Assembly: GCA_948890655.1 (NCBI GenBank)
Contig: CAQTYU010000002.1
Span: forward strand, 62,001 to 126,000
DNA from: Christensenellaceae bacterium
Lineage (GTDB): Bacteria; Bacillota; Clostridia; Christensenellales; Borkfalkiaceae
Direction: 5' to 3'
Length of the DNA stretch: 64,000 bases
This document shows positions 17,866-25,677 of the stretch, in pieces; the stretch's first letter is position 1, and each line of letters begins with the position of its first letter. Below the pieces are notes generated by a model. The model searched no databases and was not told the DNA's origin. It saw nothing but the letters and a program-made list of their open reading frames with translations. Made by a program: the position numbers and the translations under genes.

Positions 17866-19242
17866 ATGGATAAAATCAGCTTATTACAGAAGCGTAAAAA
17901 GCAAATTTACGACGCGGGCAAAAGCGTCCGCGCGGAAATAAATTCATTAATCGACGAGGATAGTTTCGTTGAACTTTCGTCTTTTTCGTTCTCCAAAAAC
18001 GAGTTTTACGGCGAGAATGCCGAAGGTGAGGGCGTTGTTACGGGTTTTGCAACGGTTAACGACTATCCTTTTTATATTGTCGCACAAAACCCGTCCGTGC
18101 TTTCGGGCGGCGTCAGCAGGGCGAACTGTACGAAGATAGAAAAATGTTTAAATCAGGCGGAGAAAACTTCTACGCCCGTCATATGGTTTTTGTCCTCGCT
18201 CGGCGTTCAGATAGGCGAGGGGGTGAGCGTTTTGGAAGGGCTTGCAAGCCTTATTTTGAAAGCTTCGCAAATGAAAGGCAGTATCCCCCAGTACCTTATA
18301 GTTAATGGCGAGGTTTACGGGCAGATTTCCCTCCTTGCAGGTATCTGCGACTTCACTTACTTTGTCGATAAGAAAAGCGCGCTCTGCCCTAACAGTCCGC
18401 TTGTATTGTCGGCAAAGGCGGGAGAGAACCTCTCTAAATTCGTCGTCGGCGGCGCAGACGGGCTTGAAAACGCTCAACTTGCGACTTTCACGGTAAAAAA
18501 CTTGGATGAAGTTAAGAAGTCTATCACCGAAATCAACGAGCTTCTTTCCAAACCTCTTATTGATAGCGACGAATTGAACGCAAGCCTTCCCGCCTTAGAT
18601 AAAAAGGCAAACGCAAAAGCCTTGACTGCCGTGTTCGATAAATCGACGGCAATAGAACTCGGCGCGACGTACAGCACCGAAGTCAAATGCTTCCTTGCCC
18701 GTGTCGGCGGAATTGCCGTTGCGGCGGTACTGTTTGACGGCGCAGACGGAGTGGAACTTACTGCGTCGAACGTAAGAAAGCTCAAAGATTTTGCAGAATT
18801 CGCGTGTTGCTACGGCTTGCCGTACGTAACTTTCGTAAATACCCTAGGAATAAAGAGCGACCTTGAAACCAACAACAGCTTAGTTTTAAAGGAACTCGGA
18901 GAATATGTTTCTATCCTTGACTGTATAGATACGGCAAAAATTTCGGTCGTATACGGTAAAGCTATCGGGCTCGGATACACAGTGTTTGCGGCAAAATCTA
19001 TAGGCTACGATTACAGTTACGCCTTTGCAAACGCAAAAATTGCGCTGTTTGACAGTGTTCAGGGCGCGGAAATCGAGTTTTCAAATGAGAAAAAGGCGGA
19101 TGCAGAAAAGCTTGCCGCAAAATACACCGACGAAAATTCCGACCCCGTTAACGCGGCGCAGGGCGGATATATAGACAATATAATACAGCCGTCGTTTATC
19201 AAACAGTACCTTGTTGCATCTTTGCAGATGCTTATAAAGTGA
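17866..19242 (+). CDS. Carboxyltransferase (12S / MmdA-like) subunit, active-site motifs altered
   Basis: Member of the acyl-CoA carboxyltransferase family (propionyl-CoA carboxylase beta, methylmalonyl-CoA decarboxylase alpha, transcarboxylase 12S) with two crotonase-like halves. At 458 residues it is about 50 shorter than usual MmdA. SSLGVQIGEGVSVLEG and AGICDFTYFVDKKSA match the N-terminal half. DGVELTASNVRKLKDFAEFACCYGLPYVTFV-type sequence matches the C-terminal half (written here only in outline). The paired glycines normally forming the oxyanion holes are altered: GEVYGQISL replaces the GGA segment and GKAIGLGY replaces the second. Activity and acyl-CoA substrate are therefore uncertain. 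AAGGTG precedes the ATG. First gene of a five-gene operon. Confidence 0.8.
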   Translation: MDKISLLQKRKKQIYDAGKSVRAEINSLIDEDSFVELSSFSFSKNEFYGENAEGEGVVTGFATVNDYPFYIVAQNPSVLSGGVSRANCTKIEKCLNQAEKTSTPVIWFLSSLGVQIGEGVSVLEGLASLILKASQMKGSIPQYLIVNGEVYGQISLLAGICDFTYFVDKKSALCPNSPLVLSAKAGENLSKFVVGGADGLENAQLATFTVKNLDEVKKSITEINELLSKPLIDSDELNASLPALDKKANAKALTAVFDKSTAIELGATYSTEVKCFLARVGGIAVAAVLFDGADGVELTASNVRKLKDFAEFACCYGLPYVTFVNTLGIKSDLETNNSLVLKELGEYVSILDCIDTAKISVVYGKAIGLGYTVFAAKSIGYDYSYAFANAKIALFDSVQGAEIEFSNEKKADAEKLAAKYTDENSDPVNAAQGGYIDNIIQPSFIKQYLVASLQMLIK

Positions 19243-19249
19243 GGAAAGT

Positions 19250-19630
19250 ATGCTGAATTTTCTTTTGGATATTCTGCCGCAGAAGCCCGACGGAACGTTT
19301 GACGGCAACTATTATTTTTCGGATAGGTTTGGCGAACCCGTAATATACGCGCTAATCGGCTTTTTAGTCGTTTTCCTCGGAATTGTTCTTATAATCGCGA
19401 TAATCTGGCTGATTGGGCTCTTAATGCGTAAGACCGATAACCTTGCATTTCTGACGAATATCGGCAAGAAGAAAAAGAAGAAAGCCGAGCCCGTAGCGAG
19501 CGAAGTCGTAATTGAATCGGACGAAGTGCCCGACGAAGTAAAAGCGGCTATAATCGCGGCAATAATGGCTTATTACAGCGCTGAAAAGCCGAAATGCGAA
19601 TTTAAAGTAAAGAGAATTAAGAGAATTTAA
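19250..19630 (+). CDS. OadG-like small membrane subunit of Na+-pumping decarboxylase
   Basis: The 126 residues have one membrane helix (about 32-60), a Lys-rich cytoplasmic stretch, and a C-terminal DEVKAAIIAAIMAYYSAEK segment typical of OadG/MmdD subunits. Those subunits tether the carboxyltransferase and biotin protein to the membrane beta subunit. It lies 7 bp after the 12S-like gene and 12 bp before the biotin carrier. Assignment rests on size, topology and context. Confidence 0.82.
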   Translation: MLNFLLDILPQKPDGTFDGNYYFSDRFGEPVIYALIGFLVVFLGIVLIIAIIWLIGLLMRKTDNLAFLTNIGKKKKKKAEPVASEVVIESDEVPDEVKAAIIAAIMAYYSAEKPKCEFKVKRIKRI

Positions 19631-19642
19631 GGAGTTTTAAAT

Positions 19643-19996
19643 ATGCGTAATTTTGTTGTAACAATCGACGGTAAAACTTATTCCGTAGGCGTAGAAGAAG
19701 TCGGCGAGAGCGTCGGCGAAGTTTCAATCGCGCCCGCAAAGGTTGCGGAAGCCCCCAAGCCCGCGGCAAAGGCAACTCCCGCCAACGGTGAAAAGGTTTT
19801 GTCGCCTTTCCCCGGACTCATTAAGAATATTCTCGTTGCGGACGGCGCTACCGTCAAAAAGGACCAGCCTATAATGGTTCTCGAAGCAATGAAAATGGAT
19901 AACGACATTACAGCCCCCTGCGACGGAAAAGTAACTATAAACGTCACAAAGGGAGCGAACGTGGAAACGAACGCTTTACTTGCCGTTATCGGCTAA
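19643..19996 (+). CDS. Biotin carboxyl carrier protein (1.3S/gamma subunit type)
   Basis: Carries CO2 on biotin between the carboxyltransferase and the decarboxylating subunit. Of 117 residues, the first 30 are a small N-terminal domain. Residues 30-50 are an Ala/Pro/Lys linker. The biotinyl domain ends the protein, with EAMKM and the biotinylated Lys at residue 84. The separate carrier gene is typical of methylmalonyl-CoA decarboxylase and transcarboxylase systems rather than of OadA, where it is fused to the 5S domain. GGAG precedes the ATG. Confidence 0.94.
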   Translation: MRNFVVTIDGKTYSVGVEEVGESVGEVSIAPAKVAEAPKPAAKATPANGEKVLSPFPGLIKNILVADGATVKKDQPIMVLEAMKMDNDITAPCDGKVTINVTKGANVETNALLAVIG

Positions 19997-20006
19997 CGGA
20001 GGGAAT

Positions 20007-21260
20007 ATGCTGCAAAGTGGAATAGACTTTGGCAAGATATTCGGAAATCTGTATGAAAGTATGGGTTTTGTTCAAGGCAATTGGCAAAACTATGTAATGC
20101 TTTTAATCTCTTTCGTGTTGATGTTCCTTGCCGTAGTCAAAAAATTCGAGCCTATGCTCTTATTGCCGATTGCTTTCGGTATGTTCTTAATAAATATCCC
20201 CGGCGCGGAAAAAGTTCTTTGGGGAACGTACCCCACGAACGAAGCGGGGGAAATTACTTCGACGGCTTACGACAGCGTAGAAAACAGAGGGCTTTTGTGG
20301 TATCTGTATTTCGGCGTTGATAAAGTTATTTACCCGCCTTTGATATTCTTAGGGATAGGCGCAATGACGGACTTCGGACCGTTGATTGCAAACCCCAAGA
20401 GTATGCTTATCGGCGCAGGCGCGCAGCTCGGAATTTTCGTTGCGTTCATTCTCGCGTCTTTCCTCGGCTTGTCTGTTGCGGCGGCAGCGGCAATTGCGAT
20501 TATCGGCGGCGCCGACGGGCCCACTGCGATTATGGTAACGTCGAAACTCGCCTCCGACTACGTTCCTACAATAGCTATAGCGGCTTATTCCTATATGGCG
20601 CTTATACCTATAATTCAAAAACCTTTAATGCGGCTTTTAACGACCAAAAAAGAGCGGGCGATAAGAATGAAGCCTCTCCGTCAGGTCAGCAAAGTGGAGA
20701 AAATTCTGTTCCCGATAGTCGTTACACTCGTTGTTGGTGTAATTCTTCCCGACAGCATAACGCTACTAGGTATGCTGATGCTCGGCAACCTGTTTAAGGA
20801 AAGCGGCGTCGTCGGCAGACTTTCAACGCAGGCGCAGAACGGTCTGATGAATACCATAACGATATTCCTCGGCATAGCGGTCGGCTGCAAAGCAAAGGGA
20901 GAGATTTTCCTCAGTATTCAAACCCTTGAAATTATTGCTATCGGGCTTCTTGCGTTTATAATCGGTACGATAGGCGGCTTGCTCGTAGCTAAAGTGATGT
21001 GCAAGGTTACGAAAGGTCAGATTAACCCGCTTATCGGTTCCGCGGGTGTTTCCGCAGTGCCTATGGCGGCGAGAATTTCCGAGGACGTCGGGCGGGAGTA
21101 CGACCCCCAGAACCATCTGTTAATGCACGCAATGGGACCCAACGTAGCAGGGGTTATAGGTTCGGCAATTGCCGCGGGCGTGCTTTTGGCTTGCTTCGGC
21201 GGATACATTGACGGCTCTGCAACTTCAGCAATTATGAACGCAATTACAACTACAGTTTAA
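20007..21260 (+). CDS. Na+-translocating decarboxylase beta subunit (OadB/MmdB/GcdB)
   Basis: Integral membrane subunit that decarboxylates carboxybiotin and exports Na+. I start it at the ATG at 20007, preceded by GGAGGG (19998-20003); this gives 417 residues. An upstream in-frame ATG at 19980 lies inside the biotin-carrier gene without a ribosome-binding site. Many hydrophobic helices are visible. The signature IIGGADGPTAIMV contains the ion-site Asp, and NHLLMHAMGPNVAGVIGSA is the conserved C-terminal segment. It should generate a sodium gradient from decarboxylation. Confidence 0.93.
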   Translation: MLQSGIDFGKIFGNLYESMGFVQGNWQNYVMLLISFVLMFLAVVKKFEPMLLLPIAFGMFLINIPGAEKVLWGTYPTNEAGEITSTAYDSVENRGLLWYLYFGVDKVIYPPLIFLGIGAMTDFGPLIANPKSMLIGAGAQLGIFVAFILASFLGLSVAAAAAIAIIGGADGPTAIMVTSKLASDYVPTIAIAAYSYMALIPIIQKPLMRLLTTKKERAIRMKPLRQVSKVEKILFPIVVTLVVGVILPDSITLLGMLMLGNLFKESGVVGRLSTQAQNGLMNTITIFLGIAVGCKAKGEIFLSIQTLEIIAIGLLAFIIGTIGGLLVAKVMCKVTKGQINPLIGSAGVSAVPMAARISEDVGREYDPQNHLLMHAMGPNVAGVIGSAIAAGVLLACFGGYIDGSATSAIMNAITTTV

Positions 21261-21272
21261 TTAAGGTGATTT

Positions 21273-22697
21273 ATGAGTAATAAAGTTTTAATTACCGATA
21301 CGATTCTTCGCGACGCGCACCAGTCGCACGCGGCAACGCGTATGAGATTTGACGAAATGGAGCCTATGCTTCCGCTTTTAGATGAAGTGGGTTTCTATTC
21401 GCTTGAAGCTTGGGGCGGCGCTACTTTCGACAGTTGTTTAAGGTTTTTGAACGAGGACCCTTGGGATAGACTCAGAAACCTCAAAAAATATTTAAAAAAG
21501 ACGCCTATTCAGATGCTTTTGCGCGGACAGAATCTCCTCGGATACCGCCATTACGCGGACGACGTTGTTGAAAAATTCATTGAGAAATCAATCGAAAACG
21601 GAGTAGGGGTTGTAAGACTTTTCGACGCTTTAAACGACCCCAGAAACCTTGAAGCCAGCGTTAAGGCTATCAAGAAGTACGGTAAAGGCGGAAAATGCGT
21701 GTGCGAATGCGCGATTTCTTACACCACAAGCCCTGTTCACACCACCGAATACTTCGTCAAACTCGCAAAAAGTTTTGAGGATATGGGCGCGGACAATATC
21801 TGTATTAAGGATATGGCGAACCTTTTATTGCCTTTCACTGCTTATGAGCTAGTTAAAGAGCTTAAAAGCGAGCTTCGCCCCGAAACTAAAGTGCACCTGC
21901 ATACCCATAACACCACGGGCACGGGCGATATGATTTACCTGATGGCAATACAGGCGGGAGTCGACATCGTAGATTGCGCGCTTTCGCCCCTCGGCAACGG
22001 CACTTCCAACCCCGCAACCGAGCCTTTGGTTGCAACGCTTAAAGGCACGAAGTACGATACGGGTATCGAAATAGAAAAACTTCTTCCCGCCGTAACCCAC
22101 TTCAATAAAGTTGCGACAAGGCTTGAAAAAGACGGTTTCCTGAACCCCAAAGTAAGGCGAGTAGATATAAATACACTTCTGTATCAGGTTCCCGGCGGTA
22201 TGCTTTCAAACCTAATGAACCAGCTCAAACAGGCGGGTAAAGAAGAAAAGCTCACCGAATGCCTTGCCGAAGTTCCCAAAGTGAGAAAGGACTGCGGCTA
22301 TCCTCCGCTCGTAACCCCGTCAAGCCAGATCGTCGGCACGCAGGCGGTTTGGAATGTCCTTCTCGGCAGATACAAGACTGTAACGGCGCAGTTCAAAGAT
22401 TTAATGCTCGGAAGATACGGCGCGGTTTTGGGTGAAAAGAACCTTGATGTTTTGAAAATGTGTCAAAAGGACGGTGAAGAAGTAATTACTTGCCGTCCCG
22501 CAGACTTGCTCGGAAACGAAATGCAGACCCTTACCCAAAAAGTCAAGGACGACGGCTTCTATAAACAGGAAGAAGACGTTCTGTCGTACGCGCTTTTCCC
22601 CGAGGTCGCAACAAACTTCTTCAAATGGAGAAAGGCAAAAGAAACCGGGGTTGACAGTGATTTAGCTTCCAATCCCAACAAGGTTTATCCCGTATAA
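21273..22697 (+). CDS. 5S carboxyltransferase subunit (oxaloacetate decarboxylase alpha / pyruvate carboxyltransferase, no biotin domain)
   Basis: HMGL-like TIM-barrel enzyme moving carboxyl groups between oxaloacetate/pyruvate and biotin. The 474 residues contain ITDTILRDAHQSHAATRM (metal Asp), RGQNLLGYRHYADD, VVRLFDALND, DNICIKDMANLL (Lys that becomes carbamylated) and HLHTHNTTGTGD (metal-binding His pair). The PYC/OadA C-terminal conserved region follows but no biotinyl domain is present, so it must use the separate carrier encoded two genes upstream. It is the last gene of the operon. Confidence 0.93.
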   Translation: MSNKVLITDTILRDAHQSHAATRMRFDEMEPMLPLLDEVGFYSLEAWGGATFDSCLRFLNEDPWDRLRNLKKYLKKTPIQMLLRGQNLLGYRHYADDVVEKFIEKSIENGVGVVRLFDALNDPRNLEASVKAIKKYGKGGKCVCECAISYTTSPVHTTEYFVKLAKSFEDMGADNICIKDMANLLLPFTAYELVKELKSELRPETKVHLHTHNTTGTGDMIYLMAIQAGVDIVDCALSPLGNGTSNPATEPLVATLKGTKYDTGIEIEKLLPAVTHFNKVATRLEKDGFLNPKVRRVDINTLLYQVPGGMLSNLMNQLKQAGKEEKLTECLAEVPKVRKDCGYPPLVTPSSQIVGTQAVWNVLLGRYKTVTAQFKDLMLGRYGAVLGEKNLDVLKMCQKDGEEVITCRPADLLGNEMQTLTQKVKDDGFYKQEEDVLSYALFPEVATNFFKWRKAKETGVDSDLASNPNKVYPV

Positions 22698-22705
22698 AAT
22701 TTTAA

Positions 22706-22730
22706 GCGGCGTGAACAATGTTCACGCCGC
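22706..22730 (+). other. Perfect hairpin between 5S subunit gene and flavoprotein gene
   Basis: Stem GCGGCGTGAAC / GTTCACGCCGC with an AAT loop, 11 bp. A weak U-rich stretch (GTTTATTTAT) follows. It may be a leaky terminator or processing signal. It ends 11 bp before the next ATG and lies close to that gene's ribosome-binding site. Confidence 0.6.
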
Positions 22731-22741
22731 AAGGTTTATTT

Positions 22742-23965
22742 ATGAGTAAAGTAGCTGTAATCGGCGCGGGCGCGGCAGGGTTAATCGCCGCATATTTCGC
22801 CGCAAAGAACGGGAATGACGTCACCGTATTCGAAAAGAACGAAAAAAGCGGCAAAAAAATTTATATAACCGGCAAGGGCAGGTGTAACGTAACCCACGAT
22901 TGTACCCCCGCGGAATTTCTTGAAAACGTCGTATCAAACTCCAAGTTTTTAACGGGTGCTATTTATTCGTTTTCTCCCGAAAAATGCGTACAGTTTTTCG
23001 AGGACGGCGGATTGAAGCTCAAATTAGAGCGTGGCGGGCGATATTTCCCCGTATCGGACAAAGCCAGCGACGTTACACGCTGTCTGGAAAATTACTGCAA
23101 AGATGTAGGCGTTACCTTTAAATTCGGCGAGAAAGTTGAGAAAATCGGCATTTTACATAGTACTATGTCACGCATAATAACCGCAAAAGGCGAATATAAG
23201 TTCGATAACGTAATTGTTTGCACCGGCGGATTAAGTTATCCATCGACAGGCTCTACGGGCGACGGCTACGATTTCGCAAGAGCGGCAGGGCATAAAATAA
23301 TCCCGTTAAAACAAGGTCTGTGCGGTCTTAATTTAAAGGGCGATTTTTATAAAGGTTTGCAGGGTTTGACCTTAAAAAACGTAAACTTGTCGGTTTTAAA
23401 CGGCGAAAAATTAATAAAAAGCTTTTTCGGCGAAATGCTATTTACTCATTTCGGAGTATCAGGACCGATTGTTTTGTCGGCTTCCAGCCTGATAAACAGG
23501 CAAGATTTAAAGCAAATTAAATTAGTTTTGGACTTAAAACCCGCTTTAAACGACGAACAGCTTGATAGGCGGCTTTTAAGAGACTTCGAAGCATATAAAA
23601 ACAAAAGTATTTCAAATTGCCTTAAAGAGCTTTTACCTGCGGCGCTTATTGCGGAAGTTCTGAAAATAAGCGGTATAAAACCTGAAACTCAGGTAAATTC
23701 CGTAACCAAAGCGCAAAGATTAAGTTTATTGACAAGTGTCAAAAATTTTGATATGATTGTTGCGTCTTTAAGGGACTTTTCCGAAGCTATAATAACCTGC
23801 GGCGGGGTGGACGTAAGAGAGATTAACCCAAAAACTATGGAAAGCAAGCTTGTAAAAGGGCTGTATTTTTGCGGCGAAGTGCTAGATATTGACGCTTTTA
23901 CGGGCGGGTATAACCTGCAAATCGCCTTCGCGACCGGTTACGCCGCGGGTAATTCTATAAAATAA
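22742..23965 (+). CDS. HI0933/BaiN-like FAD-dependent oxidoreductase
   Basis: Flavoprotein of the HI0933 family (YhiN/BaiN), 407 residues from the ATG at 22742 (AAGG before it). An upstream in-frame ATG at 22718 lies inside the preceding hairpin and is less likely. The dinucleotide fold AVIGAGAAGLIAAYFA, the family signature SGKKIYITGKGRCNVTH, and the C-terminal GEVLDIDAFTGGYNLQIAFATG are all present. The reaction is unknown for most members. Codons 140-146 (STMSRII) are encoded by copy C of the dispersed motif. The gene is followed after 9 bp by the AroH-Cmk fusion. Confidence 0.93.
   Translation: MSKVAVIGAGAAGLIAAYFAAKNGNDVTVFEKNEKSGKKIYITGKGRCNVTHDCTPAEFLENVVSNSKFLTGAIYSFSPEKCVQFFEDGGLKLKLERGGRYFPVSDKASDVTRCLENYCKDVGVTFKFGEKVEKIGILHSTMSRIITAKGEYKFDNVIVCTGGLSYPSTGSTGDGYDFARAAGHKIIPLKQGLCGLNLKGDFYKGLQGLTLKNVNLSVLNGEKLIKSFFGEMLFTHFGVSGPIVLSASSLINRQDLKQIKLVLDLKPALNDEQLDRRLLRDFEAYKNKSISNCLKELLPAALIAEVLKISGIKPETQVNSVTKAQRLSLLTSVKNFDMIVASLRDFSEAIITCGGVDVREINPKTMESKLVKGLYFCGEVLDIDAFTGGYNLQIAFATGYAAGNSIK
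23159..23178 (+). repeat. Dispersed 20-bp motif, copy C (inside BaiN-like gene)
   Basis: 16 of 17 fixed bases match AGTACTATGT-N3-ACATAAT (one A to G). N3 = CAC. The upstream flank extends a 14-bp palindrome, ACATAGTACTATGT. It encodes S-T-M-S-R-I in frame. Confidence 0.7.
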
Positions 23966-23974
23966 AGGTAAACT

Positions 23975-24982
23975 ATGAAAGCGATACGAGGGGCAACGAC
24001 AGTCAACGTCGATTGCGCGGAAGAAATTAAAGAGAGCGTAAAGGAGCTTCTTGGCGAGATAAAAGCGCTAAATAAGCTCAAAAACGAAGAAATTATCTGC
24101 ATAATGTTTTCGAATACCGCGGATATAAAGTCTTATTATCCCGCAAAAGCGGCAAGGGAGTGCGGTTTTTCTTTCGCACCGCTCTATTCTTCAGCAGAGC
24201 CTGAAATCGACGGTTCGCTCAAAAAATGTATTAGGGTTATGGTTCTTTCCGATAGCGACAATCCGCCCAAACCGGTATATTTAAAGGGGGCGGCGGTGCT
24301 TCGCCGCGACCTTACGGAGCTTTTCAATATTGCGCTTGACGGTCCTGCGGGTAGCGGTAAAAGCACAATCTCAAAACTTATCGCTGAAAAGCTTAATATA
24401 TTGTATCTCGATACGGGTGCTATGTACCGTGCCTGCGCACTCAAATGCCTGCAAAACAACATATCGGTTAACGACGAAAAAGCGGTAAATAGAATCGTTT
24501 CCAACCTGATTTTGACGGTAAAACACGAAAACGGAGTCCAAAAAACTTGTCTTGACGGCAAAGATGTTTCGGAAGAAATCAGAAAACCCGAAATCTCTAT
24601 GCTTGCATCAACTGTTTCCGCGCTCGGTTGCGTTCGGACTAAAATGGTCGAGATTCAGCGCGATATAGCTAAAAATACTTCTTGCATACTGGACGGCAGG
24701 GATATCGGTACAAACGTTCTTCCCGACGCAAAATACAAGTTCTTTTTAACTGCAAGTCCCGAGGTCCGCGCCCGCCGCCGCGCAGAAGAGAACACGCAGA
24801 AAGGCTTCAATACTCCTTATGAAGAAGTGCTTGCGGACGTAATAAAACGCGACAGGCAGGACACAACTAGGAAAATAGCGCCGTTAAGGCAGGCCGCAGA
24901 CGCCGTTTTAATCGATTCTTCGTCAATGACGGTGAACGAAGTCGTTGACTTTATTTTAAATAAGATACAGGAAAAAATTTAA
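23975..24982 (+). CDS. Fusion protein: AroH-type chorismate mutase + cytidylate kinase
   Basis: Two complete enzymes in one 335-residue chain. Residues 1-113 match the monofunctional AroH chorismate mutase (chorismate to prephenate): RGATTV with Arg5, PAKAARECGF with Arg61, Glu75, LKKCIRVM with Arg87, and VYLKGAAVLR with Tyr102. These correspond to Arg7, Arg63, Glu78, Arg90 and Tyr108 of the Bacillus enzyme. Residues 117-335 are CMP kinase: P-loop GPAGSGKS, YLDTGAMYRACALK, LDGRDIGTNVLPDA and RRRAEE. No linker or stop separates them, and no frameshift is seen. The order cmk-plsC-ispH-S1 is the usual clostridial arrangement. It overlaps plsC by 1 nt. Confidence 0.92.
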   Translation: MKAIRGATTVNVDCAEEIKESVKELLGEIKALNKLKNEEIICIMFSNTADIKSYYPAKAARECGFSFAPLYSSAEPEIDGSLKKCIRVMVLSDSDNPPKPVYLKGAAVLRRDLTELFNIALDGPAGSGKSTISKLIAEKLNILYLDTGAMYRACALKCLQNNISVNDEKAVNRIVSNLILTVKHENGVQKTCLDGKDVSEEIRKPEISMLASTVSALGCVRTKMVEIQRDIAKNTSCILDGRDIGTNVLPDAKYKFFLTASPEVRARRRAEENTQKGFNTPYEEVLADVIKRDRQDTTRKIAPLRQAADAVLIDSSSMTVNEVVDFILNKIQEKI

Positions 24983-25677
24983 TGACGACGGAAACTCCCG
25001 CAGAAAACGCTGAAACCAAACAAAATAATAAAAAAAGGAAGAAGACGAAGCTTGAAAAGTGGTTCGCCTTTTTGCACCGTGCCCAACGCGTAGCTTCGTG
25101 GGGCTTATTTCCCGTTAAAAAATACGGTCATACCGAGCCTTTCAATGACCGCTCGTATATCATCGTGGCAAACCATCTCAGTGTTCTAGATGTGTTGCCC
25201 GCAGCAATCGCAACCGACAGGCCGGTTCATTTTCTTGCAAAAAAAGAGCTTTTTGAAAAAGGGATTGGCAAATGGTTCGCGAATAAATGCGAGTGTATCC
25301 CCGTCAGTCGCGACGGTACCGACGTCCGCGCGGTTATGCAGGCAATGAAATATTTGAAAGAAGGCTCTTTCGTCTGCATTTTCCCCGAGGGAACAAGGAA
25401 CAAAACCGGCGAAATGTTTCTGCCGTTAAAAAGCGGTGCGGCGGCGCTTTCTATTAAAACAAAGACCCCGATTATCCCGGTTGTTCAGGTAAAGAAAATT
25501 AAAGCGTTCAGAAAAATGCACGTTTATTACGGCGAACCTTTCGAACTCACCGAATTTTACGGTAAAAAACTTACTCAGGAAGATGTCGAAAAAGCCGACG
25601 AAGTCCTTTTCGAAAAGTTTAAGGAATTTTACCGCGAGCTGGAAAGTCTTATTCCTAAAAAGAAGAAATCGAAATAA
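24982..25677 (+). CDS. plsC: 1-acyl-sn-glycerol-3-phosphate acyltransferase PlsC
   Basis: Acylates lysophosphatidic acid to phosphatidic acid at the membrane. The 231 residues contain NHLSVLDVL (NHx4D catalytic motif), FPEGTRN (substrate binding) and IIPVVQV. The N-terminal 25 residues are strongly basic and Asn/Lys-rich. Start and stop codons overlap the neighbouring genes (TAATG at both ends), so AroH-Cmk, PlsC and IspH-S1 are translationally coupled. Confidence 0.95.
   Translation: MTTETPAENAETKQNNKKRKKTKLEKWFAFLHRAQRVASWGLFPVKKYGHTEPFNDRSYIIVANHLSVLDVLPAAIATDRPVHFLAKKELFEKGIGKWFANKCECIPVSRDGTDVRAVMQAMKYLKEGSFVCIFPEGTRNKTGEMFLPLKSGAAALSIKTKTPIIPVVQVKKIKAFRKMHVYYGEPFELTEFYGKKLTQEDVEKADEVLFEKFKEFYRELESLIPKKKKSK

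Noticed and set aside
19980..20009. ATG at 19980 as start of the beta subunit
   Set aside because: It lies within the biotin-carrier gene and lacks a ribosome-binding site; GGAGGG directs the ATG at 20007.
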